Positions 8,919 to 16,023 of a DNA stretch of 32,357 nt are shown one piece after another. The notes under the pieces were generated by a model. The model was not told the origin of the DNA. It made no database searches and saw nothing but the letters and a program-made list of their open reading frames with translations. The stretch's first letter is position 1. Every line of letters starts with the position of its first letter. Location of the stretch: the NCBI GenBank assembly GCA_003165075.1, contig PLSM01000085.1, forward strand, positions 1 to 32,357. The letters run 5' to 3'. Origin of the DNA: Acidobacteriaceae bacterium. GTDB lineage: Bacteria > Acidobacteriota > Terriglobia > Terriglobales > Acidobacteriaceae. A program made the position numbers and the translations under genes.

Positions 8919-9317
8919 TCAGGAGGATGCCCCTGGATCCTTATAGGCCACGCAATCGATCTCAATCTTGGAATCGACGACCATGCTCGACTGAACACAG
9001 GAGCGCGCCGGGGGATGCTGACCGAAGTATTCCTTGAAAACCAGATTGAATGCGGCGAAGTCGCGTGGATCGTCGAGCCAGACGCCGCAACGCACTACAT
9101 GCTCGGGTCCATAGCCCGCCTCGGTGAGAATCGTCAGCAGATTAATGATCGCTTGCCGTGACTGGACGGTAATGTTTCCAGCGACTAACTCGCCATTGAT
9201 CATGGGAACCTGCCCAGAAACATACAACCAGCCGCCGGCCTCGACCGCACGCGCAAATGGAAGGTGCTGGCCACCAGCGCCCTTGCCACCGTCCACCCCA
9301 AACCGCTTGATGCTCAT
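8919..9317 (-). CDS. RidA/YjgF-family enamine/imine deaminase
   Basis: The 132-residue protein covers the full Rid fold. RidA hydrolyses reactive enamine/imine intermediates such as 2-aminoacrylate, which PLP-dependent serine/threonine dehydratases release. Arg105 in PPARSCV matches the catalytic arginine of the active subfamily, and YVSGQVP, a mid-domain LLTILTEAGY and IEIDCVA are family blocks. A GAGGAG ribosome binding site precedes the ATG. It lies 61 bp ahead of the GntP gene and 57 bp behind the deacylase, so the three probably form one transcript. Its job is likely to clear intermediates made by the divergently encoded D-amino acid deaminase. Confidence 0.93.
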   Translation of the reverse strand: MSIKRFGVDGGKGAGGQHLPFARAVEAGGWLYVSGQVPMINGELVAGNITVQSRQAIINLLTILTEAGYGPEHVVRCGVWLDDPRDFAAFNLVFKEYFGQHPPARSCVQSSMVVDSKIEIDCVAYKDPGASS

Positions 9318-9374
9318 CCTGCACTCCTCTCGTTCTTATTTCCTCAAGTTTTACATTGAGTTATTTGGTTTAAC

Positions 9375-10829
9375 TTATTGAATCCAAGCTGTTGTTCCGC
9401 GCGGAAGAAACTGCCCGGCTCGATTCCCCGTGGCTCCGTCGGCCGTATAAGAGAGAACGCCATTCACCCACACAGCGACGATTCCCTTCGCGGCCGAGAC
9501 TGGACAGGTAAACGTAGCGGTGTCCGCAATATTCTCCGGATCGAACAGCACCAGATCGGCGCCAAAGCCTTTGCGGATAAGCCCGCGTCCGGCCAAGCCG
9601 AACCTCTGTGCGGGCATTCCGGTCATCTTGTGTACCGCTACTGGAAGCGAAAACAGCTTTTCTTCACGGCAGTATCGTCCCAGCACGCGCGGAAAAGTTC
9701 CCCATAGGCGAGGGTGCGGCCGCGGATCGTTGGGCAAACCATCGGAGCCGATCATGGTCGCCGGGTGGCGCAGAATCCGGCGCATGTCTTCCTCTGAGAT
9801 GCTGTGATAAATAGCCCCTGCGGGGCGCAATCGCTTTGCTGCGTCGAGTTGGCTCACGTTCCAGGCTGAGGCAATCTGCGCCAGAGACTGGCCGGCGACC
9901 TCAGGGTGCGGGATGCTCCAGGTAATCGTGATCTGAACGCGCTCGTCCACTTGCCGCAGATCGAGGGTGCTGGAACCGGCCGCATAGGGATAGCAGTCGC
10001 AGCCGGCGGGCTGCGTTTGTTGCGCATGTTCGAGGGCGTGCAATACTTCGCCGCTGCGCCCCCAATTGGCAATGCCCGCGCACTTCAAATGAGAGACGAC
10101 GACCGGCACGCGGCTCATTCGTCCAATCTCGAATGCCTCGTGCATCGCGTCCAGGATTTCCTCAGTTTCACAGCGCATGTGGGTGGCATAAACCGCGTGT
10201 GCCGCCGCTAACGGCTGGGCCAGCGCCAGCATCTCCCCGGTGGATGCCGCATTCGCCGAGAGATAGGCAAGGCCGGAACTCAGGCCCAGCGCTCCGCCAT
10301 CCAGAGCCTCCTGCAGTTGATCCCGCATCGCCTCTATTTCGGCGCCACTCGCGGTGCGGTCGAGGCTGTCCATATGGTTATTGCGCAGGGCAGTGTGCCC
10401 GATGAGTGCGGCGACGTTTACGGCGGGCCGGGCAACGCGGACTGCGTCGAGGTATGCGGCAAAGGTCGGATAGCAGAAAGCGTCCGCATCCCCGAGAAGG
10501 TTCATCGGATCAGGCGGCTCACCGCGCAACCTAACGGGCGAGGCGCTGATCCCGCAGTTTCCCACAATCACTGTCGTGACGCCCTGCGAAAGCTTTGGCA
10601 GCATCGCCGGGGTGCGGATCACCGCAGTGTCGTCATGGGTGTGAACATCGATGAAGCCGGGAGCGAGCACCAATCCACTCGCGTCCACCAGTTTCGATGC
10701 GCGGCAATCGAGAGATGGCCCTATTTGGTCAATGTGGCCGTCACGAAGAGCGATGTCAAGGATGTCAGCCTCAGCGCCGCTCCCATCCAGTACGCGAGCA
10801 TTCCGAATCAGAGTATCGCAAGTCATCAT
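9375..10829 (-). CDS. N-acyl-D-amino-acid deacylase (D-aminoacylase)
   Basis: A zinc-dependent amidohydrolase of 484 residues that removes acyl groups from N-acyl-D-amino acids. The metal site is visible: HTHDD (H63, H65), the bridging cysteine in VGNCG (C92), H217 in ATHMRCE, H247 in VVSHLKCAG, and the catalytic Asp in GSDGLPNDPRPHPR. Positions and spacing agree with the well-studied Alcaligenes D-aminoacylase (H67/H69, C96, H220, H250, D366). The C-terminal strand WVNGVLSYTADGATGNRAGQFLPR is typical. No signal peptide is present, so it is cytoplasmic. It is the first gene of the minus-strand unit deacylase-RidA-GntP and faces the deaminase gene across an 88-bp divergent promoter region. Start: two adjacent ATG codons; the first is given. 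Confidence 0.93.
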   Translation of the reverse strand: MMTCDTLIRNARVLDGSGAEADILDIALRDGHIDQIGPSLDCRASKLVDASGLVLAPGFIDVHTHDDTAVIRTPAMLPKLSQGVTTVIVGNCGISASPVRLRGEPPDPMNLLGDADAFCYPTFAAYLDAVRVARPAVNVAALIGHTALRNNHMDSLDRTASGAEIEAMRDQLQEALDGGALGLSSGLAYLSANAASTGEMLALAQPLAAAHAVYATHMRCETEEILDAMHEAFEIGRMSRVPVVVSHLKCAGIANWGRSGEVLHALEHAQQTQPAGCDCYPYAAGSSTLDLRQVDERVQITITWSIPHPEVAGQSLAQIASAWNVSQLDAAKRLRPAGAIYHSISEEDMRRILRHPATMIGSDGLPNDPRPHPRLWGTFPRVLGRYCREEKLFSLPVAVHKMTGMPAQRFGLAGRGLIRKGFGADLVLFDPENIADTATFTCPVSAAKGIVAVWVNGVLSYTADGATGNRAGQFLPRGTTAWIQ

Positions 10830-10917
10830 TTCAGCGCTCTCAGGATATACGCTATAACCGTTGCGTGTTTACTATTCATCGCATTTTTCGCTCAGTATCC
10901 TCAAGGAGGCCCATTCG
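10830..10917. promoter_or_regulatory. Divergent promoter region between deacylase and D-amino acid deaminase genes
   Basis: These 88 bp must hold start signals for both directions. An AGGAGG ribosome binding site (10904-10909) serves the plus-strand gene. AT-rich -10-like hexamers (for example TATAAC near 10852 and the opposing TATAGC/TATATC) are present but no confident -35 can be assigned. Divergent arrangement suggests shared regulation, yet no dedicated regulator gene adjoins it. Confidence 0.5.
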
Positions 10918-12198
10918 ATGAACACACTTGATTTTGCCCATATAGCCTCTCTTTCGGTGATTTCGCCTGTGAATAAGGGCCTTGGCTTCCTTGAGCAGGC
11001 ACTCGATCCCGGAGAGATCAAATCACTCGGCTGGAGCCTGCTGAAGGAGGACCTCAGCCTGCCTTGCGCTGTACTGTACGAAGACAAGCTGCTGCACAAC
11101 CTCAACTGGATGCAGCAATTCATCGATGCTTATGGTGTTCAGCTTGCGCCTCATGGCAAGACCACGATGGCTCCACGATTGTTTCAAATGCAGTTGCAGA
11201 GAGGAGCTTGGGGAATCACGCTTGCAACCGCGCATCAGACGCTTGTTGCCTATAAGCACGGGGTGCGCCGCGTCCTCATGGCGAACCAGCTTGTCGGCAA
11301 GGAAAATATGGCCATCATCGAACGCCTGTTGCATGATCCCGGATTCACTTACTTCTGCCTGGTCGATTCGGCGGACCAGATCGACCAGTTGGGGTCGTTT
11401 TATTCAGCGCGCGGGCAGAAATTGCATGTGCTGCTTGAGCTAGGCGTCAGGGGCGGCCGGGCGGGCGTGCGAGACGAGGAACAATTGCAGTCCGTGCTGT
11501 TGGCCTTGTCCCGCTGGAATGGTTCGATCGCCTTGAGCGGGGTGGAGATGTATGAGGGCGTTCTGGAAGAGGAGAATTCCATTCGCGCATTCCTGCAGAG
11601 GGCGGTGGAGGTCGTGCGACGCCTCGCCGGCGAAAATCGATTTCAGCGTGCGCCGATCCTGCTCTCCGGCGCAGGCTCCGCCTGGTACGACGTTGTGGCG
11701 GAGGTCTTCTCCGCAGCGGGTTTCGGAGATGCTGTAGAAATTGTCCTGCGCCCAGGCTGCTATCTCACCCATGACGTCGGCGCCTATCGCGCGGCACAGG
11801 CAAAAATTCTGGAACGCAATCCGATCGCGCACCAGATGCGCTCGGGTCTGCTGCCCGCGCTCCAGATCTGGGCGTACGTGCAATCGCTGCCCGAACCTGG
11901 AAAGGCGATTGTCGGCATGGGCAAGCGGGATGCCGCCTTCGATTCAGGCCTTCCTACACCTGCGCTTCATTTCAGGCCAACGGAGCAATCGCCTCAAGCG
12001 GCTCCTGCGCACTGGATGCTGACGAAGATGATGGACCAGCACGCGTATATGGAAATCGGTGTGAAGGATAATCTTCGCGTTGGCGACATGATCGGATTTG
12101 ATATCTCGCATCCTTGCCTGACCTTCGACAAATGGCGCGTATTGCCAGTGCTGAACTCTCACTTTCAGGTGATTGACGTCATCGAGACCTTCTTCTGA
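10918..12198 (+). CDS. PLP-dependent D-amino acid deaminase/dehydratase (DSD1-like, alanine-racemase fold)
   Basis: The 426-residue protein has the fold-type III PLP barrel plus C-terminal beta domain shared by D-threonine aldolase, D-serine dehydratase (DSD1) and related amino acid deaminases. The PLP lysine is expected at K81 in APHGKTTMAP. Other marks are ELGVRGGRAGVR, LSGAGSAWYD (phosphate binding) and LRPGCYLTHDVGAY. The start at 10918 follows AGGAGG at 8-base spacing and fits the family; the frame extends 19 residues upstream without support. Deamination of D-serine or D-threonine by such enzymes yields enamines, which explains the RidA gene across the promoter. The exact substrate (D-Ser, D-Thr or another D-amino acid) cannot be told from sequence. 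Confidence 0.87.
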   Translation: MNTLDFAHIASLSVISPVNKGLGFLEQALDPGEIKSLGWSLLKEDLSLPCAVLYEDKLLHNLNWMQQFIDAYGVQLAPHGKTTMAPRLFQMQLQRGAWGITLATAHQTLVAYKHGVRRVLMANQLVGKENMAIIERLLHDPGFTYFCLVDSADQIDQLGSFYSARGQKLHVLLELGVRGGRAGVRDEEQLQSVLLALSRWNGSIALSGVEMYEGVLEEENSIRAFLQRAVEVVRRLAGENRFQRAPILLSGAGSAWYDVVAEVFSAAGFGDAVEIVLRPGCYLTHDVGAYRAAQAKILERNPIAHQMRSGLLPALQIWAYVQSLPEPGKAIVGMGKRDAAFDSGLPTPALHFRPTEQSPQAAPAHWMLTKMMDQHAYMEIGVKDNLRVGDMIGFDISHPCLTFDKWRVLPVLNSHFQVIDVIETFF

Positions 12199-12377
12199 TA
12201 GGCGATTCTTGGGCACGACCTTCCATTCAGCCCAGGCGGGGATGCCAAGTGTCAACAGCCCAGTCTCTCCATCACACCCGACGAGCTATCTGTGCCGGTC
12301 TATTCCGGAAAGATTCCCCCGCCAAACAGGCGTGAAGATATGTGCTGCACAACACATGCTGACCCATCTAGCATGGC

Positions 12378-12383
12378 TATAAT
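12378..12383 (+). promoter_or_regulatory. Candidate -10 element TATAAT upstream of the aminotransferase gene
   Basis: A perfect TATAAT lies 86 bp before the aminotransferase ATG in a 270-bp gap. No good -35 sits at 16-18 bp; the region instead has a small dyad, TGTGCTGCACAACACA, just upstream (about 12341-12356), which could be an activator or repressor site. This suggests the aminotransferase has its own promoter. Confidence 0.4.
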
Positions 12384-12468
12384 TCCTGCCGGTCTAGAGC
12401 AGAATCGGGTGAGCACTGGGCAAGTTTGACTTCATCACCGGTTCTCGCGGCATAGAGGAGCGTGAGTC

Positions 12469-13662
12469 ATGTTGGCACCACCTGTTGAGCACGGATTACT
12501 ACTGGCCCGCCGTATGGCGCGCCTGGGCACCGAAACTGCTTTTGAAGTCCTGAATAAGGCGCGGGCACTGGAACGGCAGGGCAAAAGCATCATCCATCTG
12601 GAGATCGGCGAGCCCGATTTCGACACGCCGCCTAACGTGGTGGAGGCTGCAGTCGACGCTCTCCACAGCGGCTGGACCCACTACGGTCCTTCTGCCGGGT
12701 TGCCTGAGCTGCGCGAGGCCATTGCTGAATACGTGAGCCGCACCCGCGGTGTAAGTGTTTCCACGGACGAAGTGGTGGTCGTGCCTGGGGGCAAGCCCAT
12801 CATCTTCTTTACTATGTTGGCGTTGATCGAGGAAGGGGATGAGGTCATCTATCCCAATCCGGGCTTTCCCATCTACGAGTCGATGATCAACTACGTTGGC
12901 GGCAGGGCCGTGCCGATCCAGTTACGTGAAGAACGCGACTTCGCGATGGATGTCGATGAACTTCAATCCAGGATTACCGATCGAACCAAACTGATCATTC
13001 TGAATTCCCCTCAGAATCCCACCGGCGGGGTGTTGCCGCGCAGGGACATTGAGCGGACAGCCAGGGCCATCGGTGACCGGAATATTGTGGTTCTCTCTGA
13101 CGAGATCTACAGCCGCTTGCAGTTCGAGGGCGAGCCGTTCTCGATCATGTCTGTCCCCGGAATGCAGAAGCGCACCATCCTGCTCGACGGCTTTTCCAAG
13201 ACCTACGCGATGACGGGCTGGCGAATGGGATATGGCGTCATGCGGGCCGATCTGGCGACACACATCACCCGCCTGATGACGAATTCCAATTCGTGCACGG
13301 CAAGCTTTACGCAGATGGCCGGGATCGAGGCGCTGCACGGCGATCAGGGCCCAGTAGACAACATGCGCGCAGCATTCGAGGAGCGGAGCCGCGTCTTCGT
13401 CGCCGGGTTGAACAGGATCAAGGGCTTTTCCTGCCGCATGCCAAAGGGCGCCTTCTATGTCTTTCCTAACATTACTCAGACCGGATGGAAATCGAAGCCT
13501 CTGGCTGATGCGTTGTTGGAACAAGTCGGAGTGGCGGCGCTTTCCGGGACGGCATTCGGGCAGTTCGGTGAAGGCTATCTGCGCTTTAGCGTGGCCAATT
13601 CGCTCCAGAATCTGCAACAGGCGCTGGAGCGCATCGACCAGTGGACAAAGCAGAATCTTTAG
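12469..13662 (+). CDS. PLP-dependent class I/II aminotransferase (aspartate aminotransferase-like)
   Basis: The 397-residue protein is a fold-type I aminotransferase. Visible: EIGEPDFDTPPNV, the substrate-loop HYGPSAGLPELREAIA, Asn in NSPQNPTGG, D211/Y214 in LSDEIYSR, the Schiff-base lysine K244 in DGFSKTYAMTGWRMGY, and the substrate-carboxylate Arg near the C-terminus (EGYLRFSVANS). Members interconvert amino and keto acids such as Asp, Ala or aromatic residues; substrate choice is not evident. The ATG at 12469 has a GAGGAG ribosome binding site 7-8 bases upstream. Its position between the deaminase and transketolase genes suggests it channels amino or keto acids formed in this locus into central metabolism, which is inference. 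Confidence 0.92.
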   Translation: MLAPPVEHGLLLARRMARLGTETAFEVLNKARALERQGKSIIHLEIGEPDFDTPPNVVEAAVDALHSGWTHYGPSAGLPELREAIAEYVSRTRGVSVSTDEVVVVPGGKPIIFFTMLALIEEGDEVIYPNPGFPIYESMINYVGGRAVPIQLREERDFAMDVDELQSRITDRTKLIILNSPQNPTGGVLPRRDIERTARAIGDRNIVVLSDEIYSRLQFEGEPFSIMSVPGMQKRTILLDGFSKTYAMTGWRMGYGVMRADLATHITRLMTNSNSCTASFTQMAGIEALHGDQGPVDNMRAAFEERSRVFVAGLNRIKGFSCRMPKGAFYVFPNITQTGWKSKPLADALLEQVGVAALSGTAFGQFGEGYLRFSVANSLQNLQQALERIDQWTKQNL

Positions 13663-13768
13663 CGATGAGCGCAGTGTGGAACCGGGCCGCTGTTCACTCT
13701 GCACCGGCCTGTTTCACTTACGTTCAATGAAGCGTTGTGGGTAGCTTTCCCCGCGCAAGGAGAAGACG

Positions 13769-15814
13769 ATGGCCCTCAAGGATTCGACAACCGGGAACAC
13801 CATTCGGAGTTACTCGATCGAACAATTGCGGGAAGCCGCCAACCTTATGCGCGGCTACGATCTCGTCGCGCTCTGCGCGGCAGGGTCAGGGCATGCCGGG
13901 GGCACGCTTTCAATCATGGATATTACCGCCGCGCTTTACCTGCATGCCGCAGACCACGATCCAAAGAACCCTTCCTGGCCAGACCGCGACCGCATTGTTT
14001 GGTCGGCCGGCCACAAGGCTCCGAGCCTCTATCTCGGACTGGCCTTCGCGGGTTTTTGCCCCATTGACGATGTAGTTACGTTGCGCAAGCTTAGTTCGCC
14101 CTTCCAGGGTCACCCACAATGGCACAAACTGCCTGGTGTTGAGATTTCCACGGGATCGCTGGGTCAGGGTTTGAGCATCTCCGTAGGCATGGCGCTGGCA
14201 GCACGATTGGACGGAAAGAGCCACAAAATCTTTTGCTTGATGGGCGACGGAGAACAACAGGAAGGCCAGGTTTGGGAAGCGGCCATGGAAGCCGGCCATT
14301 TCCGTCTGGACAACATCATTGCCATCATCGACTGCAACCGACTTCAGATCGACGGCTGGGTAAAAGACGTGATGCAGGTGGAACCGCTTGGCGCGAAGTA
14401 CGCCAGCTTTGGATGGGATGTTCTGCGCATCGATGGACACGACATGAATCAGGTGGTGGATGTGCTCCAGAAGGCCAGGGCGTCGGTAGGCAAGCCCGTA
14501 GTCATCCTCGCTGATACTGTCAAGGGCAAGGGCGTCAGCTTTATGGAGAATCAGCCAGGCTGGCACGGAAAAGTACCCAACCGCGAGGAATTAGCTGCCG
14601 CGCTCAAGGAACTCGGTCTCAGCGAACGCATCCCGACCGAGAAGTTGTTGGACATGGCAAGAAGCTACCAGGCAGGTGTTGACCGAAAGCTCGAAGCCAA
14701 GATGCCTCGGTTCTCGCGCGATTACTGGTGGAATGCCGGCAACAACATGAAGGTGGGCATGGAACCCACCCGCAAAGGCTTCGGCCAGTCGCTGGCGCAG
14801 AACGGCGATGACGAGCGAGTGGTTTGCCTGGGACTGGACATCTCCGGATCGATTACTATCAGCGACTTTTACTCCGGCAAACCCTCGCGCAAGGAGCGCT
14901 GGATCAGCATGGGCATCGCCGAGCAGTCGGCGACTTCCGCAGCTGCCGGACTGGCCAGGGAAGGGAAACTCCCGGTGATCGGTTCGTATGCCACGTTTTC
15001 AGCGGCGCGCAACCTGGACCAGATCCGTGTCTCGGTGTGCTACTCGGATCTGAACGTACTCATTGCCGGGGCCCACGCGGGAGTCTCCGTCGGCCCCGAT
15101 GGCGCCACCCATCAAGCGCTGGAAGACCTGTTCGCCATGCAGGGGCTGCCCAACATGTCGGTGGTCGTGCCCTGCGATATCGTTGAGGCCCGCAAGGCTA
15201 CCACATACCTGCTGCTTGGTCACAAAGGACCCAAATATATCCGCTTTGCTCGCGAAGCTACGCCCGTGGTTACGAATGAAGAGACGCCCTTCGTCTTCGG
15301 GAAGGCAAACGTAATTCGGTTGCGCGGAGAAGCGGCCAACTTCGCCGACGCATTCGAGACACGGCTGGCCAGCGACTATGGAGACGAGTCGGAAGATCTG
15401 AGTATTGTCGCCTGTGGACCCATGGTCCCCGAGGCGATGCGTGCGGCTCGCATCCTGAAGCAGGAATACGGTTACGAGACGCGTGTTCTGAATCTGCACA
15501 CGCTTAAGCCGATTGACGCGGAGGCCATTGTTCGCGCCGCCCGCGAGACAGGCATTGTGGTGACCGCTGAAGAGCATCAAATTGGCGCTCTGGCCTGGCG
15601 AGTCAGCTCCATTCTCACCGAGAGCCAGCAGCTTTACGGCCTGCCCCTCATCACGGGCGCGGTTGGCGTCAAGGACCGTTTTGGCGATTCGGGCGCACCC
15701 TGGGAACTGGTCAAAGAGCTGGAAGTGAGCGCCGAACACATCGCTTGCAAGGCCGTGGAACTGATGGCATTCAAGAAGAAGCGAGTGACTGACGCCAGTC
15801 TTTCAATCGCGTAA
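13769..15814 (+). CDS. Transketolase-family enzyme, single chain with split-type C-half
   Basis: Transfers two-carbon ketol units between sugar phosphates using thiamine diphosphate (TPP). Residues ~20-290 carry the TPP-binding domain (SGHAGGTLS, STGSLGQGLS, GDGEQQEGQVWEA at ~159-171 with N190). Residues ~335-500 form the pyrimidine-binding domain, with the catalytic Glu in MGIAEQ (~E385), and the rest is the C-terminal domain. At 681 residues it is full length, but GIAEQ is the form seen in two-subunit bacterial transketolases and DXS-like proteins rather than the GVREFGM of classical TktA, so it looks like a fused split-type enzyme. Residues SFMENQPGWHGKVP also match that group. AAGGAG stands 6 bases before the ATG. 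It lies 106 bp after the aminotransferase. Confidence 0.92.
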   Translation: MALKDSTTGNTIRSYSIEQLREAANLMRGYDLVALCAAGSGHAGGTLSIMDITAALYLHAADHDPKNPSWPDRDRIVWSAGHKAPSLYLGLAFAGFCPIDDVVTLRKLSSPFQGHPQWHKLPGVEISTGSLGQGLSISVGMALAARLDGKSHKIFCLMGDGEQQEGQVWEAAMEAGHFRLDNIIAIIDCNRLQIDGWVKDVMQVEPLGAKYASFGWDVLRIDGHDMNQVVDVLQKARASVGKPVVILADTVKGKGVSFMENQPGWHGKVPNREELAAALKELGLSERIPTEKLLDMARSYQAGVDRKLEAKMPRFSRDYWWNAGNNMKVGMEPTRKGFGQSLAQNGDDERVVCLGLDISGSITISDFYSGKPSRKERWISMGIAEQSATSAAAGLAREGKLPVIGSYATFSAARNLDQIRVSVCYSDLNVLIAGAHAGVSVGPDGATHQALEDLFAMQGLPNMSVVVPCDIVEARKATTYLLLGHKGPKYIRFAREATPVVTNEETPFVFGKANVIRLRGEAANFADAFETRLASDYGDESEDLSIVACGPMVPEAMRAARILKQEYGYETRVLNLHTLKPIDAEAIVRAARETGIVVTAEEHQIGALAWRVSSILTESQQLYGLPLITGAVGVKDRFGDSGAPWELVKELEVSAEHIACKAVELMAFKKKRVTDASLSIA

Positions 15815-15892
15815 AACACAAGGGCACAGAAGCACATGCCATGCTTCGCGGGCGTTGAGCCAAGCCGCGCTACCGACCCTTTGCCCTAAGTC

Positions 15893-15920
15893 GAATTGAT
15901 AGGGTAACCTCTATTGAATT
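15893..15920. promoter_or_regulatory. Imperfect dyad upstream of the oxygenase-fusion gene
   Basis: Arms GAATTGATAG and CTATTGAATT flank a GGTAAC core, giving imperfect dyad symmetry about 105-130 bp before the ATG at 16024. The core shares GGTAACC with the repeats near 29344 and 32338. It is an operator candidate only. Confidence 0.3.
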
Positions 15921-16023
15921 GGGAAAGGCATTCATTCAGTCTGGCAGGCCAATTTGCCTGAACGAATTGCTTGGACCAAGGGCCTGACAGTCGCAGGAAC
16001 TTTTCACAGGAGCTCAGTCGATC

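Noticed and set aside
13910..14566. Long antisense frame inside the transketolase gene, and similar antisense frames elsewhere (for example 2219-2899, 12922-13704, 17164-17985)
   Set aside because: They mirror strongly coding genes of high GC content and show no independent domain; typical shadow frames.
15930..15970. Small hairpin CAGGC...GCCTG before the oxygenase fusion as a terminator of the transketolase gene
   Set aside because: Only a 5-bp stem without a T-run; too weak to call.
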